Positions 8,493 to 17,414 of a stretch of DNA of 64,000 bases are shown here, in pieces. The notes beneath the pieces are model-generated. The model saw only the letters and a program-made list of their open reading frames with translations. It did not search any database and was not told the origin of the DNA. Location of the stretch: the NCBI RefSeq assembly GCF_001435895.1, contig NZ_AZFZ01000004.1, forward strand, positions 1-64,000, written 5' to 3'. This DNA comes from Lentilactobacillus parafarraginis DSM 18390 = JCM 14109 (GTDB lineage Bacteria; Bacillota; Bacilli; Lactobacillales; Lactobacillaceae). Every line of letters starts with the position of its first letter. Positions within the stretch are counted from its first letter, which is position 1. The position numbers and the translations under genes are program-made.

Positions 8493-8533
8493 ACCGCAGC
8501 CAACTTTTTGCTAAGTTTGCTTCGGTTTTTTTG
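8493..8533 (+). terminator. Probable terminator of ddl
   Basis: ACCGCAGCCAAC (8493-8504) pairs imperfectly with GTTTGCTTCGGT (8515-8526), with two mismatches, followed by a run of eight T. An ATG at 8490 sits just before the hairpin and is therefore unlikely to be a real start. Confidence 0.6.
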
Positions 8534-8546
8534 TGAGGTGAGTTCA

Positions 8547-10058
8547 GTGCATCGACGCGTCTATCAAAATTTTGAATTTCAATTACTATGTTTTACTGCG
8601 AGTTTAGCAATTTTAAAGTGGTGGATGATGGCGTCGCTAAGACCCGTGGCGGTGGCAATTTCATCATTACTTGTGTGGGGATTAATGGGATTGATGATTC
8701 AAACCACACTTTCTAAAGGACCCGGAAGAGGGCTTAGGGGTAAACCCCGAGCTCGGATCGTCTTCTTCGTGAATATGGCGGGGTTAGGAATTGCCCTGTT
8801 GCCATTTGGCTTCTTTGGCCTCAGCAGCTACATCAAAACAGCCATTCCATTAACCGGGAACCAGTTTACGTGGTTGACAATCAATCGATTTTGGTTGATC
8901 GGCTGGGGCGGACTCGTTTTTCTGATCTATGTGGTTGGGGCACTGGTCTTTCGGCGGGTGAACGGCCACCTATTCGCCTTGACGACGGATCATCCGTTAA
9001 CCGCCTTTAAAGCCGTTCTTCATGAATTTACCATTCGTGACCTCGGGTTCTCAATTGTTCAGGTTGTTTTGGCTGCGGTCTGTATCATCGGGATCGTCGC
9101 AATTGGGGCACTGGTATCTTACGTATGGCCAAGTCAATTAACTTTGGCGATTGTTGCTGGGGTAATCAATACCCTGGTACCGTTGCTGGAGATTCTGGTG
9201 GTTATTCGGCTGTTTGGAGATTTTCCAAATGGCTTGCGAATAACAAAGGCTCAGTTTGGGCCATTGCTTGGTTTGCTTGTATTGGTCATGGCAGTTGGTG
9301 CTTTGACGCCCCAATATCGGCCGGCGTCCAGACCACAAATCATTATTGTTCACAGAGGGGTTATTAATGGAGACGATCAGCCGAATACGATTGCCGCTCT
9401 GAAAAAGAATGCGAACCGCCACTTTGCCTACGTTGAAATGGACATTCAGGAAACGGCTGATCACCAGTTCATCTGTGCGCATGACGATACCGTCTCGATT
9501 CCCGGCAGGGGCAGGGTTGAAATTGACCGATTGTCACTGAAAACGATTCGGCGGTACCATCACGTTGAGCTTTTTAAAGAATATTTGTATATAGCAAATA
9601 GAATCAAGCAGCCAATTATCGTTGAACTCAAAATTACGAATCACTCAGATCCACTAATGGGTTCCCGGTTTGCTTCACAGTTTGGTAGGGATATGGTCAA
9701 ACAGCCAAACATGGTGCATTCCGTGGGCTATAAAGAGCTTCGGCAAATTAAGGACCGGGTACCGGCAATCAAAGTTGGTCTGGTAACGATGCTGAATTTT
9801 GCCGATATTGCCCGATACAAGGTTGACTTTTACACCTTACAACACATTACGCTCACGCCGTTTCTGTTACGGTCAATTCCGCAATCCCGACCCGTGTACG
9901 CATGGACGGACAATCGGGTTGTAACGATGAAACGGTTGCAGTTAATGGGCATTGATGGCCAAGTAACCGATCAGGCAACGAAACTTCACCTGTTAAGGCG
10001 AGCTGGTCCTCATGACTATTTTCTTTTGGTTTTCAATTTTTTGATCACTTATTTATAA
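8547..10058 (+). CDS. Membrane-anchored glycerophosphodiester phosphodiesterase
   Basis: A 503-residue protein. Residues ~1-255 contain about six to seven hydrophobic helices, and residues ~265-500 form a GDPD TIM barrel. Catalytic motifs are IIIVHRGV, VEMDIQETADHQFICAHDD (the His-Arg, Glu-x-Asp and HD elements) and a Lys in IIVELKIT. It would hydrolyse glycerophosphodiesters or glycerophosphate polymers such as teichoic-acid fragments at the membrane. The start is GTG 8547, with GAGGTGAG 5 bp upstream; an upstream ATG (8490) would run through the ddl terminator. The domain layout matches Firmicutes proteins with an N-terminal membrane domain of unknown role. Confidence 0.86.
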   Translation: MHRRVYQNFEFQLLCFTASLAILKWWMMASLRPVAVAISSLLVWGLMGLMIQTTLSKGPGRGLRGKPRARIVFFVNMAGLGIALLPFGFFGLSSYIKTAIPLTGNQFTWLTINRFWLIGWGGLVFLIYVVGALVFRRVNGHLFALTTDHPLTAFKAVLHEFTIRDLGFSIVQVVLAAVCIIGIVAIGALVSYVWPSQLTLAIVAGVINTLVPLLEILVVIRLFGDFPNGLRITKAQFGPLLGLLVLVMAVGALTPQYRPASRPQIIIVHRGVINGDDQPNTIAALKKNANRHFAYVEMDIQETADHQFICAHDDTVSIPGRGRVEIDRLSLKTIRRYHHVELFKEYLYIANRIKQPIIVELKITNHSDPLMGSRFASQFGRDMVKQPNMVHSVGYKELRQIKDRVPAIKVGLVTMLNFADIARYKVDFYTLQHITLTPFLLRSIPQSRPVYAWTDNRVVTMKRLQLMGIDGQVTDQATKLHLLRRAGPHDYFLLVFNFLITYL

Positions 10059-10089
10059 CTTTACGTATATCTCCTTTGGAGGTGTCAAA

Positions 10090-10632
10090 ATGACAATAAG
10101 ATGTGGGTGGGCGACTAAAAGCCCCGAATTAATGACTTATCATGATACGCGGTGGGGAAAACCCACCCGAGAGGTTCAAGAGCTATTTACCGCGATGTGT
10201 CTCGAAATTATGCAGGCTGGCTTAACGTTTCAGACCGTTTTGAAGTTTGAAGATGGCATGAACCAAGTGTTTCATCATTTTTCGATCAAGTATCTGGCGG
10301 AATTAGACGACCAGTCACTTGACAAGTTTTGTCAGGACAAGCGCGTGATTAGAAACCGGGCCAAAATTGCGGCGATCATCACCAATGCGAAGGTAGTTGC
10401 CAATCAACCGGCCCGATTCGTTGATCAAACCTGGGCGCCGGTCCACTACGTTACTTTGGATCACATGTTGACCCAACCAGCCCAGCCGGAAAATTACCAA
10501 ACGTTCATCAGTCCATTTGTAAAATCGTTTAAGTCCATGGGCTTGAAACGAATGGGCCCAATTACCACATACAGCTACCTTCAGGCCGTCGGGGTCATTA
10601 ACGACCATCTGCTAGATTGTGAATTTAGATAA
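10090..10632 (+). CDS. tag: DNA-3-methyladenine glycosylase I
   Basis: Base-excision repair enzyme removing 3-methyladenine, 180 residues. The N-terminal RCGW and YHDTRWG, the catalytic-region Glu in EIMQAGLTFQTVL and the C-terminal NDHLLDC match Tag. Its zinc is bound by the N-terminal Cys and His and the C-terminal His and Cys, all of which are present. GGAGGTG precedes the ATG. It is separated from the gene in front by 31 bp and might share its transcript. Confidence 0.94.
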   Translation: MTIRCGWATKSPELMTYHDTRWGKPTREVQELFTAMCLEIMQAGLTFQTVLKFEDGMNQVFHHFSIKYLAELDDQSLDKFCQDKRVIRNRAKIAAIITNAKVVANQPARFVDQTWAPVHYVTLDHMLTQPAQPENYQTFISPFVKSFKSMGLKRMGPITTYSYLQAVGVINDHLLDCEFR

Positions 10633-10745
10633 TTATTGATCAAAAATTGAATGGTGTGGCCAGGGCGTGACGCACATTAACAACAAAATGATCCATCACA
10701 TTGTCAATTCCATGCGTGAAATGAGAGTAGAAGGGAATTATTTAA

Positions 10746-11654
10746 ATGGCTACTAAGATAACGGGATCAGCGATTCGAGCTGCCCGCAAACAAAAGGGGT
10801 TATCTCAAATTCAGTTGGCAGACGGAATTTGTACCCAGGCAACCATTAGCATGATTGAAAATCGCGATAATTGTCCAAGCTTTGAGATTCTCAACCAAAT
10901 TTGTCAGCGCTTGGAAATTAAGCTGACTGACGTCTCCCATAACCCACGATATGGGGATAAACTATTTTCATACATCGAAGAAGACATGCGCCGGCATCTC
11001 TATATTCAGGCGCAGCAACGAATTGGTAAGGTTAATTTTGATAAACTGGATAACCGATTTGCTGAGGGGAAGTATTACTGTTATAAAGGGTTTGTCAAAT
11101 TATACATTGATGACGATCTTGATGAGGCGATCTATCATTTTAATTGGATGCTAACCCAATATAAATGTGAGAGTCTCCGCTTTTATCACGCTTGGTCAAA
11201 TTTGGGACTCGGATTAGCCTATCAGAAGTTCGAAAAACCTAAACGGGCCTTGAGGTACATTGAACAGAGCATTCAAATTTTAGATCAGATCAAACATGAT
11301 AATCATGATATTTGCGCCGTTACGGACTTGTATATTGATATCATTGCCACGTTTTTGGAACTTAACCATTTTGATCGGGCCCGACAGCTTTGTACGGCAA
11401 TTCTGAACCGGTTGACGGCTGACGACTGCCTGTATAAGGTTGACGTTTTAGAAGAACTCGAATCCCGCTGCCTGTACGCTCAGGGCAAAATTGTTGAAGC
11501 AACTATGAAACAGTTCACGGCAATGTTTGTTGCTGAACTGCGAGGAAATCAAACCCTCTGCAACAAAATTAAGGATAAGAGTCAGGCCCACATCATTCAA
11601 TTGGTTAAACAAGAGCTGAACAAAATTGATGGCCGGCAAACCCTCAGTATTTAG
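10746..11654 (+). CDS. XRE-type regulator with TPR-like C-terminal domain (RRNPP/PlcR-like)
   Basis: A 302-residue protein. Residues ~8-63 are an HTH of the XRE family (IRAARKQKGLSQIQLADGIC, then QATISMIENRDNCPSFEIL). The remainder is all-helical and degenerate-TPR-like: YKGFVKLYIDDDLDEAIYHF, then AWSNLGLGLAYQKFEKPKRA and ATFLELNHFDRARQLC show the repeated A/G-Y-A/F spacing. This layout is that of PlcR, Rgg and related peptide-responsive regulators. No secreted signal-peptide gene is visible on either side, so it may answer a peptide encoded elsewhere or act without one. GAAGGGAAT precedes the ATG. A bidirectional terminator follows. Confidence 0.82.
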   Translation: MATKITGSAIRAARKQKGLSQIQLADGICTQATISMIENRDNCPSFEILNQICQRLEIKLTDVSHNPRYGDKLFSYIEEDMRRHLYIQAQQRIGKVNFDKLDNRFAEGKYYCYKGFVKLYIDDDLDEAIYHFNWMLTQYKCESLRFYHAWSNLGLGLAYQKFEKPKRALRYIEQSIQILDQIKHDNHDICAVTDLYIDIIATFLELNHFDRARQLCTAILNRLTADDCLYKVDVLEELESRCLYAQGKIVEATMKQFTAMFVAELRGNQTLCNKIKDKSQAHIIQLVKQELNKIDGRQTLSI

Positions 11655-11700
11655 CCCTCAGGATTGGTGATCCTTGGTTTTAAAAGTTAATCGGCGACAC

Positions 11701-11745
11701 AAAAAAGAAGTTTCTGACAACAAAATTGTCGAAAACTTCTTTTTG
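11701..11745. terminator. Bidirectional terminator between convergent genes
   Basis: A long hairpin pairs AAAAGAAGTTT with AAACTTCTTTT, with an inner GACAA/TTGTC helix. It has A- and T-runs on the two sides, so it can serve the plus-strand regulator and the minus-strand stress gene. Confidence 0.85.
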
Positions 11746-11772
11746 TTATGGAATAGTGATCAAATTTTATAA

Positions 11773-12255
11773 CTAGCCGACCCGTTTGCTTGGATTCTTG
11801 GCTGGTTTGTTATCCAAATCAGTTCTGACAACCAAGACATCACAGATCGCAGTTCGGGTAACATATTCAGTTACTGACCCAATTAGAAGGCGCTCGACGG
11901 CGTTTAAACCAGTTGCCCCAATCATAATCAAATCAACGTTCAGATTTCTGGGAACATCTCGAGCGATGACCGTTTTTGGAGCCCCGTATTCAATCGAATA
12001 GTCAACGTCGGATAATCCTGCTTTTTTAGCTTCCTCAATGTATTTATCCAGGGTCTCTTTTGCAGTATCGGTAACCTGTTCGACCATCGATGTGTCAAAA
12101 CTGGAAATGTTCTGGAAAGCCCGTGTATCGACAACGTGAAGCAAGTGAAGAGATGCGTGATTTCGAATTGCAACTGCCACGCCCTTTTTAAAGGCTAGTT
12201 CAGCTTCGTAAGAGCCATCAACAGGAACCAGAATCTGATTATATTGTTGTATCAT
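11773..12255 (-). CDS. Universal stress protein (UspA family)
   Basis: A 160-residue single Usp domain. It has the N-terminal ILVPVDGSYEAELAF, central HLLHVVD and the ATP-binding signature GATGLNAVERLLIGSVTEYV (G-2x-G-9x-G(S/T) pattern), which suggests an ATP-binding subtype. The ATG at 12255 (minus strand) has AGAGGTGG about 7 bp upstream; a GTG three codons earlier overlaps that site and is rejected. It may be monocistronic, since a 71-bp gap separates it from the upstream membrane protein gene. The role in stress survival is a family inference. Confidence 0.9.
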   Translation of the reverse strand: MIQQYNQILVPVDGSYEAELAFKKGVAVAIRNHASLHLLHVVDTRAFQNISSFDTSMVEQVTDTAKETLDKYIEEAKKAGLSDVDYSIEYGAPKTVIARDVPRNLNVDLIMIGATGLNAVERLLIGSVTEYVTRTAICDVLVVRTDLDNKPAKNPSKRVG

Positions 12256-12326
12256 TGTGCCCACCTCTTATTCATCTTTATAACTCAATTGTACGTTATT
12301 TCACGATAAAAACAAAATATTAAATA

Positions 12327-12632
12327 TTAAGAATCGTGACGATGCGTGATAATGTTTAAAATTACGAATTCTAAAATTAGGCCGCCAAACGTCGCGCCGA
12401 CTAGAAATACCAGAACGAGAATCATATTTCCAAGAATCATTGCCAGGACCCCAATCAGTCCCAGAATGATGAACATAATGCCGCCACTTTTCGCCGCACC
12501 TGATAGGCGGGCATTTTTGGCGACCTCAATTTCAAACATGGTTTTATGCAGGTGGGATAGAAGGTAGTATGCAATGAAGAAAGCAATGATGACCGCAATT
12601 GCCACCAGTAAATTAATTAACAAGGTTTTCAC
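12327..12632 (-). CDS. Small membrane protein, function unknown
   Basis: A 101-residue protein with three hydrophobic segments (about residues 4-26, 51-69 and 71-94) separated by a polar stretch (HKTMFEIEVAKNARLSGAAKS). No known family was recognised. The GTG at 12632 overlaps the TTGGAG ribosome binding site. A TTG three codons later (12623) has that site at the ideal 8-bp distance and is probably the true start, giving 98 residues. It lies 8 bp behind rarA on the same strand, so it may be translated from the rarA transcript. Confidence 0.7.
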   Translation of the reverse strand: MKTLLINLLVAIAVIIAFFIAYYLLSHLHKTMFEIEVAKNARLSGAAKSGGIMFIILGLIGVLAMILGNMILVLVFLVGATFGGLILEFVILNIITHRHDS

Positions 12633-12640
12633 TCCAATTT

Positions 12641-13915
12641 TTAGTGTCCGGCAGAATGTCTTAGACGTAAATATTGTTCTTTAAGGGCCGTTTCGATTTT
12701 GCCGTTGTCCTTAGGATGGTAATATTGCACATTTTTGATTTTATCTGGCAGGTATTGTTGCTTCACCCAGTCATTTTTAAAGTCGTGGGGGTACTGATAG
12801 TCCACACCGTGTCCCAGCTTGCTGGCACCTTTGTAATGGGCATCCTTGAGGTATTGAGGAATGTCACCGTAGTTTCCCGCCTTAACGTCACTAAGCGCCG
12901 CATCAATCGCGGTCATTGCCGAGTTCGACTTTGGGCTCAGACACAGTTCAATAATGGCGTTGGCCAAGGGAATGCGCCCCTCCGGTAATCCTAATTGTTT
13001 GGCCGCGTTCACAGCCATCACGGTGCGCTCACAGGCAGCTGGATTGGCCAGGCCAACGTCTTCATAGGCAATGACCAACAGACGGCGAATCAGCGACACC
13101 AGATCGCCTGACTCGATGATGCGACTGGCATAATGGAGCGCGGCATCGGCATCTGATCCGCGAATTGATTTTTGAAAGGCTGAAATGACGTCGTAGTGGG
13201 CATCACCATCTTTATCCGCGCTCAATGACTTTCGCTGGAGACACTCCTCGATAACGGGAAGGGTGACTTCAATTTTGTCCTTGGCATTCTTGGGAGTCGA
13301 TTTTACCGCAAGTTCAAGACCGTTGAGGGCACTTCTTAAGTCACCATTGGTCGCGGTTGCCAGAAAATCCATGGCATCGGCTTTTAGATCGACTGGATAG
13401 GTTCCCAAGCCGCGTTTGTCATCCGCCAATGCGCGCTTTACGGCTGCCTTAATGTCGCTTCCTGAAAGGGGATGAACCTCAAAAATCTGGGTTCGGCTGC
13501 GAATCGCGGGATTAATATTGATATACGGATTCTCAGTCGTTGCGCCGATCAAAATAATGGTTCCCTTTTCCAGTAGTGGCAATAAGAAATCCTGCTTGGT
13601 CTTATCAAGACGGTGAATCTCATCTAGTAAGAGGACAACCGTGCCACTCATTTTTGCTTCCTCAGCAACAATTTGAAGATCCTTTTTAGTGTCGGTCGCC
13701 GCGTTCAAAACGCGAAATGCATACTTTGTTGAACCGGCAATTGCGCTGGCAATACTTGTTTTGCCGGTGCCGGGTGGCCCATATAGAATCATTGAGGATA
13801 ACATTTTTGCCTGAACCATCCGGTTGATAATTTTTCCGGGGCCCACCAAGTCTTGCTGACCAACAACTTCTTCAATTTTGGTGGGCCGCATTCGATAAGC
13901 CAATGGCTGCTGCAT
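12641..13915 (-). CDS. rarA: Replication-associated recombination protein A
   Basis: AAA+ ATPase of 424 residues acting at stalled replication forks (RarA/MgsA, related to clamp loaders). It starts with LAYRMRPTKIEEVVGQQDLVG. Walker A is GPPGTGKTS, Walker B is VLLLDEIHRLD, sensor 1 is GATTENPY, and the C-terminal oligomerisation part includes RLLVIAYEDVGLANP. Length is normal. AAAGGAGC lies just upstream on the minus strand. The first of two or three minus-strand genes, it is separated from rpsD by that gene's terminator. Confidence 0.95.
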   Translation of the reverse strand: MQQPLAYRMRPTKIEEVVGQQDLVGPGKIINRMVQAKMLSSMILYGPPGTGKTSIASAIAGSTKYAFRVLNAATDTKKDLQIVAEEAKMSGTVVLLLDEIHRLDKTKQDFLLPLLEKGTIILIGATTENPYININPAIRSRTQIFEVHPLSGSDIKAAVKRALADDKRGLGTYPVDLKADAMDFLATATNGDLRSALNGLELAVKSTPKNAKDKIEVTLPVIEECLQRKSLSADKDGDAHYDVISAFQKSIRGSDADAALHYASRIIESGDLVSLIRRLLVIAYEDVGLANPAACERTVMAVNAAKQLGLPEGRIPLANAIIELCLSPKSNSAMTAIDAALSDVKAGNYGDIPQYLKDAHYKGASKLGHGVDYQYPHDFKNDWVKQQYLPDKIKNVQYYHPKDNGKIETALKEQYLRLRHSAGH

Positions 13916-14066
13916 GCTTAAAGCTCCTTTCGTTTAGGCGGTTTGGATCGGCTGATAAATCAGCGAAACCATCTTGAATATTATATCATTTCGGATAACG
14001 AAATTCAGATGGCTGCCGAACCCCCAAGGGTGTTAGATCCCTCTGATTTGGGGGCATTCACGCATG

Positions 14067-14098
14067 AAAAAAAGAACGTCTCGCTTTCGCAAAACGTC
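14067..14098 (-). terminator. Terminator of rpsD
   Basis: On the minus strand ACGTTTTGC pairs with GCGAGACGT around a GAAA tetraloop, followed by TCTTTTTTT. Confidence 0.9.
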
Positions 14099-14116
14099 CT
14101 TGATTGGGAAAATGAA

Positions 14117-14728
14117 TTAACCCAACTTGTTGTAGTATTCAACAATTAGTGATTCGTCGATATCGGCATCGAGTTCTTCACGTTGTGGAAGACGAACTAA
14201 TGACCCTTCAAGTTTATCGGCATCAAAGCTAACGTATTGGGGACGACCCACAACGGCTTCAACGGCATCCTTGATAACTTGAATGTCCTTTGACTTCTCA
14301 CGAACTGAGATAACTTGGCCTGGTTCAACTTCGTATGAAGGAATATCCACGCGCTTGCCATCAACGGTGATGTGACCATGGTTAACCAGCTGACGAGCTT
14401 GACGACGAGTAGTCGCTAATCCCAAACGGTAAACCATGTTATCAAGACGACGTTCGAGTAAGATCATGAAGTTAACACCATGCTTACCTTCACGGATTTT
14501 ACCGGCACGAACGAACAAGTTTGAAAATTGACGTTCGGTCAATCCGTACATGTAACGAAGCTTTTGCTTTTCCTTTAATTGCAATCCATATTCAGAAAGC
14601 TTTTGCCGACGACCCTGGCCATGATCACCAGGAGCGTAAGGGCGACGTGATAATTCCTTACCGGTACCTGAAAGTGAGATACCTAAACGACGTGAAATTC
14701 TCCAACTTGGACCTGTATATCTAGACAT
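14117..14728 (-). CDS. rpsD: 30S ribosomal protein S4
   Basis: Primary 16S rRNA-binding protein of the small subunit, 203 residues, the normal length. It starts [20 protein letters not shown]. The S4 RNA-binding fold ([29 protein letters not shown]) is in the middle and the C-terminus ends VEYYNKLG. It lacks the N-terminal zinc Cys motif, as in many lactobacilli. GGAGGA precedes the ATG. It stands alone with its own promoter, a structured leader of about 175 nt and a terminator, as in Bacillus, where S4 represses its own synthesis. Confidence 0.98.
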   Translation of the reverse strand: MSRYTGPSWRISRRLGISLSGTGKELSRRPYAPGDHGQGRRQKLSEYGLQLKEKQKLRYMYGLTERQFSNLFVRAGKIREGKHGVNFMILLERRLDNMVYRLGLATTRRQARQLVNHGHITVDGKRVDIPSYEVEPGQVISVREKSKDIQVIKDAVEAVVGRPQYVSFDADKLEGSLVRLPQREELDADIDESLIVEYYNKLG

Positions 14729-14905
14729 AAAAAATCCTCCAATTATTTTTTGGAGTAAAATAAAGCCATTGCAGGTTTAGTATTCGTGCATGTTGCTTTG
14801 CTCTTTCGCTCAAGCAGCCGAATTGAGTTACTTGCAGAACCCAGGATCAGGCAACAACATGTTGACGAGCTTACCGCCTACTGCTGCGTTATTTTACACA
14901 AACTA
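14729..14905 (-). promoter_or_regulatory. Candidate S4 autoregulatory leader of rpsD
   Basis: A non-coding 5' region of about 175 nt lies between the mapped -10 and the rpsD ATG. It has several short self-complementary stretches (for example GCTGCTTGAGCG...GAGCAAAGCAAC on the minus strand). Firmicutes rpsD genes typically carry an S4-binding leader; assignment here rests on position and length rather than on a matched consensus. Confidence 0.55.
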
Positions 14906-14906
14906 C

Positions 14907-14935
14907 AGTGTACAAAGAATTTCGCCATTAGTCAA
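14907..14935 (-). promoter_or_regulatory. Promoter of rpsD
   Basis: On the minus strand: TTGACT (14935-14930), a 17-bp spacer, and TACACT (14912-14907). The -35 overlaps the stop codon of the upstream methionine sulfoxide reductase gene. Confidence 0.75.
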
Positions 14936-15386
14936 TGTGTTTGATAAAGATATCCACAAACTGGCTTAATTTGGCTTCGTCCTTTTCTGAGAAACGGTCT
15001 AAAACGGGGGAATCAATGTCCAAAACCCCGATTGGTTGATTATCCTTATAGATGGGGATGACCAATTCAGATTTAGAAGCAGCGTCACAAGCAATGTGGC
15101 CGGCAAACTTGTGAACGTCGGCAACCCGCACTGCCCGTTTTTCAGAAAACGCGGTCCCACAAACACCGTTTCCGGGTTTAATGTGCATACAAGCAACGTT
15201 TCCTTGGAACGGACCAAGAATTAATTCGTTATTTTTGGAGTTGTAGCGATAAAAGCCCACCCAATTTATTTGGTCAAGACTGACATTCAGTAAAGCCGCA
15301 GCGTTAGCCATGTTGGCAACCATGTCAGTTTCATCCTGCAGTAAAGCATCCAGTTGTTGATTGACCAAATCGGTTACATTTTGCAT
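14928..15386 (-). CDS. msrC: Free methionine-(R)-sulfoxide reductase, GAF domain
   Basis: A 152-residue GAF-domain enzyme reducing free methionine-R-sulfoxide. The three family cysteines are all present: ACMHIKPGNG, GVCGTAF and HIACDAAS, matching the catalytic set of E. coli fRMsr (YebR). INWVGFYRY and VIPIYKDNQPIGVLDIDS are also typical. The catalytic motif separates it from plain ligand-sensing GAF proteins. Same strand as rpsD, which starts its transcript at the end of this gene. The start is ATG 15386 with a GAGGAAAT-like site upstream. Confidence 0.9.
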   Translation of the reverse strand: MQNVTDLVNQQLDALLQDETDMVANMANAAALLNVSLDQINWVGFYRYNSKNNELILGPFQGNVACMHIKPGNGVCGTAFSEKRAVRVADVHKFAGHIACDAASKSELVIPIYKDNQPIGVLDIDSPVLDRFSEKDEAKLSQFVDIFIKHID

Positions 15387-15433
15387 AAATTTATTTCCTC
15401 ACTTAAAAATAGTCTGGTGAAACGTTGCTACTA

Positions 15434-15442
15434 TGATATAAT
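15434..15442 (+). promoter_or_regulatory. Extended -10 promoter of ezrA
   Basis: TGATATAAT is a perfect TATAAT (15437-15442) with TG one base upstream and no strong -35. The ezrA ATG lies about 120 bp downstream. Confidence 0.65.
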
Positions 15443-15563
15443 TCAGTTTAGAGCACCTTAATGATAATCATGAATACATAATAAAGTGTTTGGGGCATTT
15501 TTGCTAGCGTCATGTGTTTTTGATGCACATGTTAATATCTTTATTTCTGAAGGATGGGATCGA

Positions 15564-17303
15564 ATGTTTACTTTGCTAATCATTATTGTAGTGGTAGTTG
15601 GGGCCTGCTACCTGGGGTTTGTATTTTATCAACGGCGAACGATTAAGATGGCAACCGACGTCTATGAGAATAAAAAGAAACTCACTCAAATCCCTTTGGA
15701 TGACGAATTTGCATTAGCCAAGAAGATGAATTTGAGCGGCGAATCGAAGAAAAAGTACGGCCAACTATACAATAAGTACCAGCACTATCAAAATCAGATG
15801 TTACCGGATATTGATAGTCAAATCAAGACCGTTAAGGAAGACGGCAAGGGAATTAACTTTATTAAGACCCGCAAAGACTGGCAGACAGCGAATCAAACCA
15901 TTAAGGATGCCGATGCAACCCTGAAAGAAATTCAGGCCGGCTTGGCACAAATGTATGATTTAAATAAGCAGCATCACCTTGCAGTTTCCGAGCTTGAGAA
16001 AAAGTATAAACGGCTGCGAGAAGATATTTTGAATGAAAATGCCTCATTTGGGCCCAGTATTGATGGCCTGGAGAAAATGCTTGCCGATATTGAAGGAACG
16101 TTCGATGAGTTTACCAAACTTACGAATAGTGGGGATCCCAGCGCTGCCGACGAAGTCTTGAACGATTTGAATGCGTCAACCAGCAAACTTGAAGATTACA
16201 TGAAGCGAATTCCGAAGCTGTTTGCTTCGCTTAACAAGGAATTTGATGCGCAACTCGACGAGATTCAAACCGGCTATGACGAACTGAAGAAAAAGGGGTA
16301 TAACTTTCCTGACGACCACTTTGCGACCGATTTGAAGAAAATTCACGATCAAATCGCAGCTAACCGGGTTGAGTTGAAGAATCTCAAAGTGCAAACTGTT
16401 GAAACCAATAATCAAAAGATTGAGGATGCCATTGACAAGTTGTACGCGGCCATGGACACCGAACTTCAAGCCCGGACCCACGTTGAGAAAAATACCGACG
16501 TGATAGGAAAGTATGTGGCTCATGTTCGCCGCCAAAACGATGACTTGACGCAGCGGTTAAAGCGGCTGAACAAAGCTTACATTCTGAACCATCAGGAAAT
16601 TGAGAATAATCATCAGTTTGATCGTCAGATTAAAACCCTTGAAAAACAGTTTGCTTCCCAAAAGGCGGCTATGGAAGATGCAACCGCGGTCTATTCCCAG
16701 ATTAATGCGACTCAGCAGAAAATGCTGACGGCTTTGGCGGAAATTGAAAACGGGCAGAAAGATTTATTTGAAGCGATCATTGATTTACCAGAAAAGGAAA
16801 AGAATGCCCGCAATGCCCTCACCAAATTTGATTTGGACATGCGAAACAAACGGCGCCGTATCGACAATCAAAATCTTCCGGGGCTTCCGGATTCTTATCA
16901 GGATAGTTTTACCGCGGTTATGCGGGAAATCACGCATCTTGAAGATGACCTGGGCAAGGAAAAAATTAATATTGATGACATTAGTAAACAGGTCATTATT
17001 ATTCAGTCGGACATGGATACGTTGAATGATCAGACGGATCAGCTTTTGGACAACGCTAACCTTGCGGAACAAACCATTCAGTATGCCAACCGGTTTATTA
17101 GCTCCAACCCAGAAATTGCCTCTGCCAGTTCGAAGGCTCAGACCTGCTTTGAAAAGCAGTTTGATTATGCACAAAGTCTTGAGATTATCTCAAGCGCGTT
17201 GGAAAACCAGTCCTCCGGAATTTTTGACAAAATTAAGGATGACTACTTTAAAGCCAAGAAACGGGTGACTGCCAAACCCAAGCAAGACGAAGGGCAGTCA
17301 TAG
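15564..17303 (+). CDS. ezrA: Septation ring formation regulator EzrA
   Basis: A 579-residue membrane-tethered regulator of FtsZ ring assembly. One N-terminal transmembrane helix (TLLIIIVVVVGACYLGFVF, about residues 3-21) is followed by an almost entirely helical, spectrin-like cytoplasmic part with long coiled-coil stretches. It has the family length. An upstream in-frame extension to 15486 exists, but ATG 15564 has AAGGATGGG in front and puts the membrane helix at the very N-terminus, as in known EzrA. The placement before a cysteine desulfurase/thiI pair is common in Lactobacillales and Bacillus. Confidence 0.95.
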   Translation: MFTLLIIIVVVVGACYLGFVFYQRRTIKMATDVYENKKKLTQIPLDDEFALAKKMNLSGESKKKYGQLYNKYQHYQNQMLPDIDSQIKTVKEDGKGINFIKTRKDWQTANQTIKDADATLKEIQAGLAQMYDLNKQHHLAVSELEKKYKRLREDILNENASFGPSIDGLEKMLADIEGTFDEFTKLTNSGDPSAADEVLNDLNASTSKLEDYMKRIPKLFASLNKEFDAQLDEIQTGYDELKKKGYNFPDDHFATDLKKIHDQIAANRVELKNLKVQTVETNNQKIEDAIDKLYAAMDTELQARTHVEKNTDVIGKYVAHVRRQNDDLTQRLKRLNKAYILNHQEIENNHQFDRQIKTLEKQFASQKAAMEDATAVYSQINATQQKMLTALAEIENGQKDLFEAIIDLPEKEKNARNALTKFDLDMRNKRRRIDNQNLPGLPDSYQDSFTAVMREITHLEDDLGKEKINIDDISKQVIIIQSDMDTLNDQTDQLLDNANLAEQTIQYANRFISSNPEIASASSKAQTCFEKQFDYAQSLEIISSALENQSSGIFDKIKDDYFKAKKRVTAKPKQDEGQS

Positions 17304-17346
17304 AACTTCAAGCCTGTTTAACGTTTAATTGAATAGGGGACCTTTC

Positions 17347-17386
17347 ACGGGACGTTATGAGCTGATCGCTTGTAACGTCCCGTTTA
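17347..17386 (+). terminator. Hairpin after ezrA
   Basis: ACGGGACGTTA (17347-17357) pairs perfectly with TAACGTCCCGT (17373-17383). The T-run that follows is short (TTT), so it may end transcription only partly. Confidence 0.6.
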
Positions 17387-17414
17387 ATGACCAATTTTTA
17401 AAGCGCCGCATGAC

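Noticed and set aside
8490-8546. Upstream ATG extension of the glycerophosphodiesterase
   Set aside because: The extension runs through the ddl terminator and T-run; GTG 8547 has a well-placed GAGGTGAG.
10688-10754. 22-codon ORF (MIHHIVNSMREM...) before the RRNPP-like regulator, as a candidate signal peptide
   Set aside because: No hydrophobic secretion signal, no clear ribosome binding site, and it overlaps the regulator start in another frame.
13943-14149. Plus-strand ORF of 68 codons between rarA and rpsD
   Set aside because: It runs backwards through the rpsD terminator and the end of rpsD, with no ribosome binding site; antisense shadow.
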